From: Isoetes taiwanensis
Lineage: Eukaryota; Streptophyta; Lycopodiopsida; Isoetales; Isoetaceae
Direction: 5' to 3'
Assembly: GCA_021234155.1 (NCBI GenBank)
Contig: JAJEKV010000006.1
Location: 3,627,277 to 3,691,276 of the forward strand
Length of the DNA stretch: 64,000 bases
Below, piece by piece: positions 25,191 through 36,194 of the stretch. Both the position numbers and the translations under genes were made by a program. Position 1 is the stretch's first letter; each line of letters starts with the position of its first letter. The notes beneath the pieces were generated by a model. It had not been told where the DNA came from, searched no databases, and was given only the letters and a program-made list of their open reading frames with translations.

Positions 25191-25222
25191 GGAAGGAAGG
25201 AAGGAAGGAAGGAAGGAAGGAA
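25191..25222 (+). repeat. (GGAA)n microsatellite, eight units
   Basis: Uninterrupted GGAA repeats, useful as a potentially polymorphic marker. Confidence 0.95.
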
Positions 25223-25269
25223 GTATATTTTAACGTCCATGGAGACCAACTGGCCTATGAGACGGTTTT

Positions 25270-27330
25270 ACAATATAGCGGAAAGTTTCCAAACACAAAA
25301 TAAAACCACGAAAACCCCACACAATGTGTCTCTACCATTGGGATGAACAGGTGTGGGAGGAAAACCCTTGTAGTAGGCGTTGAGAGGCCCTATTTGGGCG
25401 TTCAAATTCCCCTGTCTTTGTGAGGGACTCCACAGGCCGGTGGAGACTTGCAAAAATGTAGGGCGCAAGACGTGCCACCATTAGGCGGAAGCCAGCTGTT
25501 AATTGCTATCTCGGAGCATCCGGAGATCGGCATGAGCTGCTTCCGGATGTGTGCATATCTTTGGGCATTCTGTAGAGCATGGTGTTCATCTTCCACTATC
25601 TGCATGTGGCAAAGACGGCATAATCTCTCATCTTGGGGGATTCCACTCGCCCTCCATCCGTACCCCAAATACCGTCTCAATTCGAGATGGTGGGGCCATG
25701 TCCTTATTGCGGCTATAGCTCTTCGTTTCTTGGTGGAAATGTGTGCTTTCGATATCTTTGGTGGGGGCCGTGTTCCCGCGGCGGATTGATCCGTGTGTGG
25801 TAGTGCTCGTTTTGGGCTTTGCAAGAGTGGGGCATCCCGAGAGAGGCGACAAAGCGCCGCATTCAAATGCGGCTCCCGCTCTGCGATATCCGACTCCACA
25901 ATGTGTTGATAGTCTATGGACCATCGTCGCGAACCATCCCCTACAATGCTCTTGCCATACCCTCTTCGAGGACGTTATGGCCCTTGTGCCAATAACAGAG
26001 CCCTGGAGGAAAACATTGTGCATCCATTTTAGGTCAACCTTTATGGAAATACGCCGGTGGTGTCATGCGCAGCGTAATGCTGCTTTGCGAGGCCTCTCAT
26101 ACAACAAAATTGGATAAGGCAGCCGTGTCCTTGGCGCCTAGAGCTAGAAGCAGATGTCGGGGAAGCCTTCGCACCCTCTCTAGCTTATCCCAAGTACCCT
26201 TGCTAATCGGCCCCCCGGACCTCTACCCCATACAACAAGATCGGGTTCCACGCAGTGCTTTCCGGAACAAGTGTGCTTTGCGTGCTTGTCGCGAGAGATC
26301 TATTACGCGGCGGCTATTACGCATTGCATACTGGGGCTTTCCATCCATCCCCATACCCATCTTTCTACCATAGTCATCCCATAGCATGTTAGCGCAGAAA
26401 TCGATTCCCGATACTTAAAGGTCCTTACAACTTCCATCCTTTGTCCTCTATAATAGAAGTCGGGATATCATCTTTGTCGCGAGCGAGATTGGCAACAGCT
26501 TGGTTTTCTGTTGGTTGACTGTCATTCCTGCTATGTCACAGAATTGACTAAGAGCATCCAAATGTTCCTGCATACTCCTGGTTGTATGGGATAATAAGCC
26601 GGATAGTGCATAGAGCAAAAGTTTTTTTGCATATGCCTCTGGCAACTGCGGGCCACCACCTCCATGTTCTTGCATCCAGGTCTCCAACTTGTCAATATAG
26701 AGTCCAAAAAGCGTTGGAGATAACGGGCATCCCTGTTTAACACCTATGGTGCCGCTTCACCCGTGGTACGGCCGCAGCAAAGTGGCATATATTCCGCCAT
26801 ACAAATTTGGTAGATGGCATTCTCGCAAATCCTGTGGGACATGTAGCTCCCGCAGCGTTGCCACACAGTCCCGGGCGGACAAGATATCATATGATCTTAA
26901 AATCCACGAAAGCAAAGAATACAGGTCACATCGCATTGCGGCTAGCTTCCCATAAGGATTCCGAGAGTGAAATATGATCACTTTCGTGGAGTGGGCGTAG
27001 CTGAAACCTGCCAACCAACTGCGACGCACTCGGTTTCTTCCGCCCATTCGTTAACTTCTTCTCGGCACCCCGCTAGAAGTTTTGGCGAGTAACGGGCTCA
27101 CCATGATCATACGGTAGTTGGTGGAGTCATCCCTGCTTCCCATCTTATGAATAGGGGTGACCTTGCTAACCATCCATTCCTGCGGGAGGCCCTCTCTGAT
27201 GGGCTGATTGATTATCCCTGTCAAAGGTCCGAGCAAAGCTGGCCCACCCCATTTCAACAGCTCGGCCTGAAGATACGGTTTCGCAGAATTTGCACCATTG
27301 AAGTGGCTATCAATGTGTTTGCCTTCTAGA
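25270..27330 (-). mobile_element. Decayed LINE (non-LTR retrotransposon), RT through C-terminal zinc-finger region
   Basis: Minus-strand frames in order give a LINE reverse transcriptase. At 27257-27051: LPQEWMVSKVTPIHKMGSRD then NYRMIMVSPLLAK. At 27047-26757: LRELHVPQDLRECHLPNLYG. At 26743-26448: LETWMQEH-type, then LLSHTTRSMQEHLDALSQFC and MTVNQQKTK. The Y-A-D-D catalytic box expected before LLSHT is eroded (YALSG). At about 26400-26373 a frame contains GIDFCANMLWDD. At 25899-25402 the C-terminus contains RLCRLCHMQIVEDEHH, the Cys/His cluster common in this LINE class. Stops and frameshifts interrupt every part, so it is dead. 5' truncation near 27.3 kb is typical of LINE insertion. Plus-strand frames here are shadows. 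Confidence 0.85.
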
Positions 27331-29232
27331 AGTCATCTATTGCATCTAGTAAAGAGCCTGCAAATAGTCCTGCCCCCTAACAAAATACTGCCTTTTAGTT
27401 GGCCTTTTTGTTGCATCCCCTTGTATCCTCTCCTTCATTTTCCACTTTACCTTTGTATTGAGTGCACACAATTTTGAAACTACCTTCTGTGTTAAAGAGC
27501 ACGTAGTAGGTTACATCATGTGATGTAAATAGAAAATGCTAAATGGGAAGGCATCTGGTCACCTATGCTTCATGTTCATCTATGTTGAACATTACATCTC
27601 TGTATTGATAATGAAGCTCAACATTTTAATGAGACTAACGCAAATTTGCATTGACTTGTAGTTTAAAGAAATACTACTTTTGGGGAGTATTGCAACATAA
27701 ACATCCTATGCGGCTTTCAAAGTTGTCCTCGCTGCATCCTGATCTGTTTTATGTCCGCCAAAGTTCACCAATATTTAGAAGTGGGATACCAAAAACTATA
27801 ACTGTAAAGAAGGATACAATACACTAAGACATGCTATTGTGTTTCATTCGGTAAGGCCTTGCTATTGTGTTTCATTTGGTAAGGCCTCTAAATCATAGAC
27901 CACAAATACTAGTTGTCAAGACTAATAATATGTCTATTTTATATAACTGCTTAGATCCAACAAAAGCAACAAAAAAAAAAAAAGCAACGATCAATATAAA
28001 ATTCAATTTTAAAAGAAGAGTCAGGCAAGTAGCTCAAAAAATAATCTTATCAAGAAAAGGAGTTGTTATATTTGCAGAATGGAAACCTTTATTATGTGCA
28101 CAAATGATGCTTTATAGAATAAGTTAGTGCAAATGCAGTTCATCTCGATCTTGCACTGTCTCATCCACTACTATCCAAACCCATAACCTCGAAAACCTGT
28201 GCCTCCAGAATCTGGGCTTCTACCATAAACTCCCCGATGAACCCTCCAAAGCATCGTCTTTGTATGCGCTAATCTACTTTTGCAATGTTTTGAACGTTGC
28301 CGCTATCAGTCTAACAATACCAAATCATCGGTTCTTACATGCCCGCTGCCAAAGATAAAGCTTTCCCCATAGCTACGTTCAGAGCCATATGCAGCAGCTC
28401 ACAATCCATGGCCATATCCACCACCACGGCTAGAGTAGGCATCAGAACTTCATTGCCCTTTTTTGAGTTGAAACTCCATCGTTCATTTACGTCAATCAAA
28501 TCCTGGATCTCCATTCTAGGGCATGATCCACGACACAATTGTAAAACATTATAATATAAAGATAGACTTGATTTTTTTCATTTGCGGTTAGGGATAGTGG
28601 ACTAGCTAAGAATGAAACAAGAACTCAGGCTAAAAATGACGGAGGTTGGCGGGCTAGGGCAGCGATCACCCTGTTTCTTTGCCAAAGCCATCACAGCGGA
28701 AGCTCTGGAAGAAAATTGAAGAGGACTTGATGCTAGCAGGGCATACTGGTTAGACTTTTCAGAATGGGAACATAAGATCTGATGTGATGTTATATGGATT
28801 CTTCTTTTCGACGGCAAATCTTGCTAACGTATCCACTAACATGGTTTTTATCTTTGGTGCTTTTGCACTATGCATATTTCTATGGATTTAGACACACTGA
28901 AATGGTAGATACAAAACGGATGCTGACCTATGAGGTGAAAATGAAAGCTGCAAGATCATGTAAAGAAGTTTCTGTTCTTCCATCTACAACTGGGGATATT
29001 AAAATCTAATTTTTGGAAAGGCAATCCATCTATGGCCTATCTCTTTTCACTCTTTCTTACTAGCGCAGAAAGATCCAGCTTTTACAAGTGATGATTAGAA
29101 ATATTCTTGTTAGAGGAAATGTATAGGTGAGTCTTAAATTATTATTCTTATGCTAAAGCAGTAGAGACAATAGGATGTATGACAGCATTTAATATAGACT
29201 GGGTGCTCTAGCACTGAAGCTTGAGCACTATC
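27331..29232. other. Intergenic, no supported gene
   Basis: Short frames (27867-28127 plus, 28335-28538 minus, 28794-29009 plus) have no recognisable motifs. A short duplication of AAGGCCTTGCTATTGTGTTTCATTyGGT occurs near 27840-27890 (blocks GGTAAGGCCT and TATTGTGTTTCATT). Nothing else is visible. Confidence 0.45.
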
Positions 29233-30060
29233 TGAAACGGACCTAGCCCCTTGGCCAAAGCCGTTGCACTGATACGTAACATCTACGTTAAACATCCAAG
29301 ATACTCGTATACTTGCTCAATATATAGTCCCATTGATCAGATAATTACATACAAGACCAAGCTCATCTGAGTTTGGCATGCTAACAACTCATATTAGCTC
29401 AACAAGTCCTCCTTATAAGTCACCAAGGATGACTCTGGAAAATGCTCCTGTTGTTGCACCCTCATCCCTAGACTCTCCATCTGAATACTGCATTCTCAGC
29501 TCAGGACGTACCGTCTTAAACATACACAAACAACACAAGGGAGTTAGTCCACAAGGACTAAGTGGGGAGGAAACATTTCGGGAGCATCCACAACATCAAC
29601 CACAAAGCAATCTAGCATATAACATCATCCACAAAGTAATCTAGCATACCCATCAAAGATAAGAACAACAATTTTATCTGCTCCATTACGCCCCTGCATT
29701 AGTTAGAAATGCTACAAGCATGTTTACATTCTCATCAATCGTATGTATGTATGCACATATGCCAAGCGTAATCGTTGGGTTGCGACCCCAAGGAGACCAC
29801 TCTCTCCATCTGTACGTACAGGGTTTAACTCATCCGTCAGGCCATCTGGCTCGGATGCGGAGTTACACGGCCACCCCACCCCTCCGAAGGTGGGCCGTAA
29901 ATGTAACATGCCATCTGTCTAGCCATCTAGAATGGATGCGGAGTCTCACGGCCATTCCATCCCTCCGAAGATGGTCCGTTTGCAATGCAAGATGCAACAT
30001 CATCCATCATGACTTTACGAGATAGAATATCACCAATAACCTTACGGGTTGATCCAATAC
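29233..30060 (-). mobile_element. LTR-like segment, minus orientation, inverted partner of 35.2-36.1 kb
   Basis: Read on the minus strand this matches the plus-strand segment 35209-36108 in the same block order: a CCGAAGGTGGGCC/GGCCGTGTAACTCCGCATCC block, a CTGTACGTACAG palindrome block (29811-29822), CCACTTAGTCCTTGTGGACT (about 29549-29570), a TATATA box at about 29319-29326, and a GGGGCTAGGTCCGTTTCA end at 29233. A unit of about 81 bp is tandemly duplicated only in this copy (29831-29911 and 29912-29996). The 3' end is followed by a degenerate sequence where a primer-binding site would be. The right-hand limit is uncertain because homology fades after 30050. Confidence 0.7.
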
Positions 30061-31039
30061 GAGATATCATAGAATCCTCATGCATCTTACTTCCAAGAAT
30101 AACCACAGAACAATGCAATACAATAGAATGAGGTTCATCAAGATATTTCATAACCAAGTGACAACATCTCATTGCACATCTCAAAGCAAGAACATGAACT
30201 CCCTTAACATATAAGCAACCATAACTTTCATGTAATATCTTAATCAAACTAATGTCTAGAGATAATGACATTCATTCTACCTCATCATTATGTCTAATAC
30301 CACCAGATGGTCCTTACCATATCCATAGCAAAAGAGATCACAACACCCATGCGCCATCTATTCTAGCAATCTACTCTAACAAAATACTGATGGTATACCT
30401 TCTATGGTATGGTTATCAAGCTAGCCTCTATTCTCAAAGCTTTCGTGAACTAGGCCATATACAAGGGTACAACCCTGGAGCAAAGAACTCTATGATCCCA
30501 CCCTATAATAAGATATCTTAAAAGGGTTTGTAGAGTCTCTATACTCAATTCAAATACTAGCCCTTTAGGCTAGCAGTAACGTACTAGGAAATACATGCCA
30601 CAATGGTCAGCATACGGTCAAGGCAGATAGATAGGTTAACAACAACGAGTCACCTTACTAATCCAAGACATGACACAATAGTTTGGGCGACCACCTAACT
30701 ATAATTTACAACAAGATTCGATAGTTAGAAGATAGAATCAAGTAGGCTTCAAGACTTAGGACAATTCTATAGACTAGATTCGATAGCTCCGAACCTATCA
30801 ATAACTATTCAAGTATGGTTCCCAGTACCATGCCTAACAAGGACATGCAAGTCTACAACTCTAAAGAATTAAAGAATGGACTCTACGGTTCCAAAATGCA
30901 TGGTCAATATTTTAAAACATAAAGGTGTGCTATGGTATGGTGGAAACCTTAAGATAACAACTAATATAAACGAATGGTTTATCTGACCCTTGTATCCCTC
31001 TTAAATAAGAGAAGGTCCAAAAGGAGTACTTATGCAAAA
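30061..31039. other. Intergenic or retroelement-derived sequence, no domain seen
   Basis: Possibly the faded remainder of the minus-orientation LTR-like segment. There is no coding motif. Confidence 0.4.
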
Positions 31040-31047
31040 ACTCATGC

Positions 31048-31115
31048 CTAAGACTAGATTTGAACCTGGGTCTGTGGCTTAAAGGCTCGACTGCTAACCA
31101 ACTAGCCTATAAAGC
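31048..31115 (-). other. tRNA-like sequence (tRNA pseudogene or SINE head)
   Basis: The minus strand has an A-box-like TAGTTGGTTAGCAG (31104-31091) and a B-box-like GGTTCAAATCT (31066-31056) at tRNA-like spacing, within about 68 nt. T-stem pairing is poor and the acceptor and anticodon stems do not fold convincingly, so it is not a functional tRNA. A polymerase III promoter remnant of a SINE is as likely. Confidence 0.4.
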
Positions 31116-31655
31116 TTTCAATGAACTTAATGGGCAAAACAAATTCTCAAGAGCGATGTTTAAAGACCAAAAAGACATATTAGAGGTTTACTTTTATAGA
31201 AATACTGTCGGATTGGCAACAAGATCAAAACTGGCCGAGCTGGATGCAGAACAAGCCGAAATTCATAAGAAAGACTCTTGGTGGCATCATAGAGCCAAAT
31301 TGAAGATCTATTCTAGCCGAAACTGCCGATTGAGTTTGCCATAGCCGCCGATTCTACTGAAAGCGTAACCAAGCAATACAACAAACCAAGCACTCATCAA
31401 ATCCCCAAGCACGCATCAGATCCCCACCTCAATTTCTCGGATTGATTTTGCTTCCTATCGACTGTGTCTGCCTTCCTTGCTTCTATTTCCTCATCACTTT
31501 TTCATCTGCAAACTCCTTCTGGTTTTTGCTACTGTTCTACAATTCAGCCAGCCTCTCTTTCTCTAGAGAATAGGTAGAGAAGAACAATAAACAAGATCCT
31601 TCACCAAACCAGGACACCCTCTCCTTTGTTCACATCCAATATATATATATACAAT
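31116..31655 (+). other. Weakly LINE-like open frame, otherwise nothing seen
   Basis: The plus frame 31060-31344 ends with KLAELDAEQAEIHKKDSWWH then HRAKLKIYSSRN. This resembles the linker before the RT of plant LINEs (E..-W..RA..KWLK.GDRN), but the match is short and the rest is unreadable. Confidence is low. Confidence 0.25.
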
Positions 31656-31760
31656 GAGTAAATCTCAATGCATATGCATGCTAGACAAGTGTTGTGCATG
31701 CAATCACATGCATGCATGTGCATGTGCATGTACATGCATGCAATCTAGTGCATGTTTCGC
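31645..31760. repeat. TATATA and CATGCATG/TGCATG simple-sequence tract
   Basis: A short AT dinucleotide run is followed by GCATGCA, CATGCATGCATG and GTGCATGTGCATG blocks, largely alternating purine-pyrimidine. The composition is close to the 21.25-21.42 kb tract. Confidence 0.85.
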
Positions 31761-33036
31761 ATATTTTATAAGTCCAATACTCAATAAGCTAACACCTTCT
31801 GCTTATATGACCTTTGCTAATGTATTTCTATAGTTTTAAACGCCACTACTAGCATAACCCATGGACGCATATCAACAAGGTCATTAGATAATCTACACCA
31901 TCCTATATTGAGACAAAGTAAGCCACTTTCAGGTAACTTATGAATGTCATGCACACAAGGCCACTAGGTTCGTTACATTCTCCCCTTGTAAAATTCAACT
32001 CACGTCCTCATGAGTTATTTGAGGTACACATGCTTCTCCAACCTTAATATGTGGCATAACTCTACTCTGTAAGGCACTGCTTCAATGCGGTCTAACACTT
32101 CTTCTACTACTTTTAAATGCAAAAGACTAAGCTTTAGCCAACTCTATGGTTTTATGTCTCTTATCCACATATGGCTTTTGGTGATTCTGAGCATCCGCTA
32201 TGTTCTGATGCAGTCTCCTCAATTGCACATTTCTGCCACAATAGTAGCATTATACAACTTCCTCATTAACCCATACAGGGTTTAAGCTCTACTATTTCCG
32301 TCTAAATTGATGCAGTCCCAACTTAATCTTTCACATACTCAAAATACAACTAAGTGCATCAACCTTGCCACTAGCATGTATAAAGTTTGGAACTAAACTT
32401 ATAATGAAATTCATATAAATTATTTACTATACATATCCAAGCTAACGTAGCAAACATCTGCATCATAGAGTTAATCTACTTTTTCCTACTAAGGATAAAA
32501 TAGCTCACTATAAAATACTAAGCTTACCATGGAAAGAGAGATAACCAGCTCGGACTAGATATGTATTCATATGACACGTCTTGGGTGGCCAAATCCAAGA
32601 GCGACAAATAAAAGCATAATCACATCCCCCATCTGTGTATCTTATGTCTATACAACCCACACCAAGGAAACCTAAAAGATTATGAACATAGTTTACTATG
32701 ACCTCTCACAAAAAGAACCTACTCAACATAGCTAACAACTTCCTAAACCCTTGAGTTTACCTCTTTAAGCACTGTTCATGGGCCCTCACAACCCTAGCAC
32801 TGATTTTAATGAAGCACTACAACTCCCTACACATGGTCTACTTCGAAGTAACACGGCAACGTGGTCCACCATTAGACAATCTACCAGTTATAGAAATTTG
32901 TAGGAACATACCTTCATAATTATCATGGCCCACTGTTCATGCCTTGCATGAAAATATCCTTCTTAACATTTCATCCTATTTTCGATAACTTTCGACCAAG
33001 TTTAGCCCCTTGATGAACTGCATTCCATTAGCTTTT
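31761..33036. other. Intergenic, no feature seen
   Basis: AT-rich, without recognisable coding sequence. It abuts the abrupt 5' truncation of the Ty3 integrase fragment. Confidence 0.5.
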
Positions 33037-33045
33037 CTAGCTTAC

Positions 33046-34122
33046 AAAATGGTTCCTGATACAAAATGGGAAAGTACAGGTATGGATTTTATTGTGGGAT
33101 TGCCTAAGACATGAGCAGGATATGATTCCATCTATGTAGTAATGGATCATCTCACCAAGCAAGCCCACTTTATACCAACCAAAATCACGGCTACTGCTGC
33201 AGATATTGCTAAGATTTTTATCAAGGATATATTCCGTCTGCATGGTATGCCTAAGGTTATTGTGTCAGACCGAGACACGCGCTTTGTTGGCTAGTTTTGG
33301 CAAGCATTATTCCACGGGGTTGGAACCCAATTAAGGATGAGTACAGCCTATCATCCTCAAACCGATGGTCAAGTTGAAAGAGTTAATCAGGTTGTCGAAG
33401 ACATGCTCCGGATGTATGTTCCTGAACATCCGCATTGGGAATCTTATCTGTACTTGGTTGAGTCTGCCTACAACAATACATATCAAGATTCCATAAACAT
33501 GAGCCCATTTGAAGCAGTATATAGGCAAGAATGCCGATATCCCTTGACTTGGTGTAGTCCGCAGTGTAAAAGTGATTTGGTCCAGACCATGGGAGAGGAT
33601 ATTGGGACACAGCTCTGCATTATTAGACAAGATATTGTCAAAGCACAGAACCGACAAAAGCAATATGCAGATAAACGGAGAAGACCTTTAGAATTCCAGG
33701 AGAATGATATGGTGTTCCTGAAGATTAACCCTAAGCAGGGTACATTGAAGTTTAAGAAGGCTGGCAAACTAGCACCTAGATATGCAGGTCCTTTTAGAAT
33801 CATACAGAGGATCGGCAAGGCTGCATACCGTTTGGAATTGCCTATTGACGTCAAGGTCCATAATGTATTCCATGTTAGCAACCTACGCAAGTATCTCAGA
33901 GATCCATCACATATGCTGCCACATGATAACTTGGTTGCAGTAGAAGAGACACTCGCAGTAAAGCCACAAGCAATTTTACGAGTTGATACTAGGGTACTCA
34001 GGAATCGCACCATCGAGAAATACCTAGTCCAATGGGCAGTATATCCGCAAGAAGATGCGACATGGGAAGACGCTGACAAGTTCAAGAAGTTATATCCGAT
34101 ATTTCCCATGGACATGAGTTAA
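33046..34122 (+). mobile_element. Ty3-type chromovirus pol end: integrase core plus chromodomain, with stops
   Basis: The frame reads TGMDFIVGLPKT, a stop, then AGYDSIYVVMDHLTKQAHFI, IVSDRDTRFVG, a stop, FWQALF, and MSTAYHPQTDGQVERVNQVV. The integrase catalytic acids (Asp in MDFI, Asp in SDRD, Glu in QVERVN) are all present, but two in-frame stop codons (about 33110 and 33292) break it. From 33337 a 261-codon frame stays open through the GPF/GKAAYRLELP region (PRYAGPFRIIQRIGKAAYRL) to a C-terminal chromodomain-like IEKYLVQWAVYPQEDATWED. That marks a chromovirus, a lineage that targets heterochromatin. Everything 5' of the integrase is missing. The end lies 16 bp from an LTR-like start. Confidence 0.93.
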
Positions 34123-34138
34123 TTTTTACAAGGTGAGA

Positions 34139-34948
34139 ATGTAACAAACCCAGGGACACAGCTTGTGTCCGTATTAATTTGTATAGAGCACAATGGTATG
34201 CGTCCATGGGTGTGTTGGGGGCAACTTAAAACCTTAATAAATTGAATGCTAAAAGTGTGAGCACACTAAATCAGGGGAAGGAAAGAATCATGGCTGCCAG
34301 ATAGCGGCAGGATCTCGCTTATAGATGCATGTAGCATGCCAAACTCACCATCTGGCCTGATCCTGTGATGGATCCTGCCAAGTGTTCTTAAGGAAAGGGT
34401 ATATAAGAAATAGAAGAGTGGCCAGATGGGCAAAAAGAGGAGGAAAGAGAATCGGTTGGGCTGATCAAATTGGAAGCAGAGCAAGGAAAACAAGAGTCCA
34501 AAGCTAAACTCAGGTGGGGATTTGATCTTTGTATTGATTTTCGGCCTGATTGGGGACGGATTATGTAGAGCCGAGTCTCTGAAGCATGCCGCCACCTGCC
34601 TGTAAGCCAACTCCAGTTCATAATAAAAATCTGTCATGATCCTTTGTTCTGTGCTTCCAAATCCGGTAGACCCTGCTTGAATTTGGCCATCAAATCCAGG
34701 TGAACCTAAGCTTGCTTTGATCTGCTGTGAAATATTCCTTCTGTCTGCCTGTCTCCGCTGCCATGGATAAATTTATAGTGCCGTCTTCTTCCTCTGATTC
34801 TTATGCTAGAGATCGCCTTTGCACTCTGAATGTATTTGGGAATGAACTCCTGCCTTGGGCGAGCTTGTAGAGCCAGTCGGCCAGCCAAAAAGGGGCAGCT
34901 GTTGGGCGCCCACGAACCTGTTACAGTGACTTTCTGTTTTTCATTGCA
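34139..34948 (+). mobile_element. 3' LTR of the Ty3 chromovirus fragment (right border uncertain)
   Basis: It starts TGTAACAAACCC directly after a short purine-rich AAGGTGAGAA tract and 16 bp after the pol stop, which is the normal position of a Ty3 3' LTR. A TATATAAG box lies at 34400-34407 and an AATAAAA polyadenylation-type signal at 34622-34628, giving a U3-R-U5 order. I place the end at a CA at 34947-34948, but another border is possible, including one at 36108 that would make a single LTR of about 2 kb. Confidence 0.6.
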
Positions 34949-35208
34949 GGGGGATACCAGGGTCCGGTATCCTCAGACCTTTAAAAATTTATTTTAAAGT
35001 TAAACCTTAACACTTTTAAGTTGTTTATAAGTTAGAGCTTAAAACCCTTAAGTTGTCTACAAATTGTAGTACCTCTGCAAATAAACCCCATAAGACCAAG
35101 ATGCCATTGAATATTGTTGCCAGTCCACGATTAGGAAAAAGAATCTGCCTAGCTAGTATACGATGTGGGATGTCTACGTGTGCATTTAAGATTGCTCTAT
35201 AAGTATGA

Positions 35209-36108
35209 ATGGGGTATGGGGGCACCTTACGGAATTGTATTATGTATCTGAGATGGTATCATGGATGTAGTGCACTTGTATCAAGAATGTTGTGCATTTG
35301 CATGCAACGGCCCACCTTCGGAGGGGTGGGGTGGCCGTGTAACTCCGCATCCATGCCAGATGGCCTTACGGATGAGTTGAACCCTGTACGTACAGATGGA
35401 GAGAGTGGTCTCCTTGGGGTCGCCACCCAAGGATTACGCTTGGCATGTAGTATGCATGGGAAATGGTAGTCATAGAATGTACTAACCTTTACAGGGGAAG
35501 TATCAACGTACCAGGTAATTCACGTATTATTGCTATTGTTATGCATGAATGTGATGATCCCAATGTCCCTCCCCACTTAGTCCTTGTGGACTAACCCCGG
35601 ATGTTTGTTGTGTTGTAAGATGGCACGTCCTGAAGCCACGATTGTGTTGGACCTAGACTCTTTTGTTACCTGGTGGTTCAACGAGACGGAGGCTGAGGCG
35701 GCTTTAATGTCTAAGGAACGAGTTTACGAGATCCTAATATCCTTGTTCAGGGAGTTGTATTATGCGCAAAGGCAACCCCAATTTGTGGCCCAAGACCTGG
35801 AGACGGATGGAGAGTCTTCCGAGGGTAGCTCTGGCGACTCCTCCTCGGTCACTTCCGAGGAGGGGGAAGATCAAAGGGCCAATTAGGCATGGGTGACGGG
35901 GTGGCCTTGGGGTTTTTGTTTTTGTATATTATGGTGTGTATTGTGATATGGGAGCAATGTGAGTTTTTCCAAGCATGTGTGGCCTTGGGCCTATATATGT
36001 AGATGATTTGATTTTAACCAAACTTGATCAATGAAAGTTCATGATTTGATTGTCTCTATTCGCGTTATTTAGTGTGACGGCCTAGGCCAAGGGGTTAGGT
36101 CCGTTTTA
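35209..36108 (+). mobile_element. LTR-like segment ending next to a primer-binding site
   Basis: The segment ends GGGGTTAGGTCCGTTTTA at 36108. Two bases later lies a consensus tRNA-Met primer-binding site, which is the expected layout for the 3' edge of a 5' LTR. CTATATATG (35991-35999) could be its TATA box. Its blocks match, in inverse orientation, 29233-30060. The left border is not defined by a TG terminus that I could see. It contains the open frame at 35620-35886. Confidence 0.65.
35620..35886 (+). CDS. 88-codon acidic ORF inside an LTR-like segment, unrecognised
   Basis: ATG at 35620 opens a frame reading MARPEATIVLDLDSFVTWWF and then RVYEILISLFRELYYAQRQP, followed by a Ser/Asp/Glu-rich tail (GESSEGSSGDSSSVTSEEGE). 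The N-terminal half has an amphipathic, protein-like composition and the tail is strongly acidic. I do not recognise the family. The inverted partner segment near 29.3-29.55 kb keeps the flanks of this frame but has lost most of it, so the ORF is a variable part of the repeat. Retroelement LTRs do not usually carry ORFs. Alternatives are a captured host exon, a 5' gag piece with misplaced LTR borders, or chance. Confidence 0.35.
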   Translation: MARPEATIVLDLDSFVTWWFNETEAEAALMSKERVYEILISLFRELYYAQRQPQFVAQDLETDGESSEGSSGDSSSVTSEEGEDQRAN

Positions 36109-36110
36109 GT

Positions 36111-36124
36111 TGGTATCAGAGCCA
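36111..36124 (+). other. Retrotransposon primer-binding site (initiator tRNA-Met type)
   Basis: TGGTATCAGAGCCA matches the complement of the 3' end of plant initiator tRNA-Met used to prime many plant LTR retrotransposons. It lies two bases after the LTR-like end at 36108. The coding body expected downstream on this strand is absent; the next recognisable pol sequence is on the opposite strand. Confidence 0.85.
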
Positions 36125-36157
36125 ATTCAACTCACGTCAAGTACTATTATGCTTGAG

Positions 36158-36191
36158 AATGTCACTCAATTACTAAAGATTGAGTGACATT
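36158..36191. repeat. Perfect 13-bp hairpin, 8-nt loop, just after the primer-binding site
   Basis: AATGTCACTCAAT (36158-36170) and ATTGAGTGACATT (36179-36191) are exact inverted repeats around TACTAAAG. It sits in the position of a retroelement leader RNA. Confidence 0.85.
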
Positions 36192-36194
36192 TTG

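Noticed and set aside
25448-26373. Plus-strand frames of 102-124 codons
   Set aside because: They are antisense shadows of the decayed LINE on the minus strand.
33383-34115. Minus-strand frames up to 210 codons
   Set aside because: Shadows of the Ty3 integrase and chromodomain on the plus strand, which have recognisable motifs.
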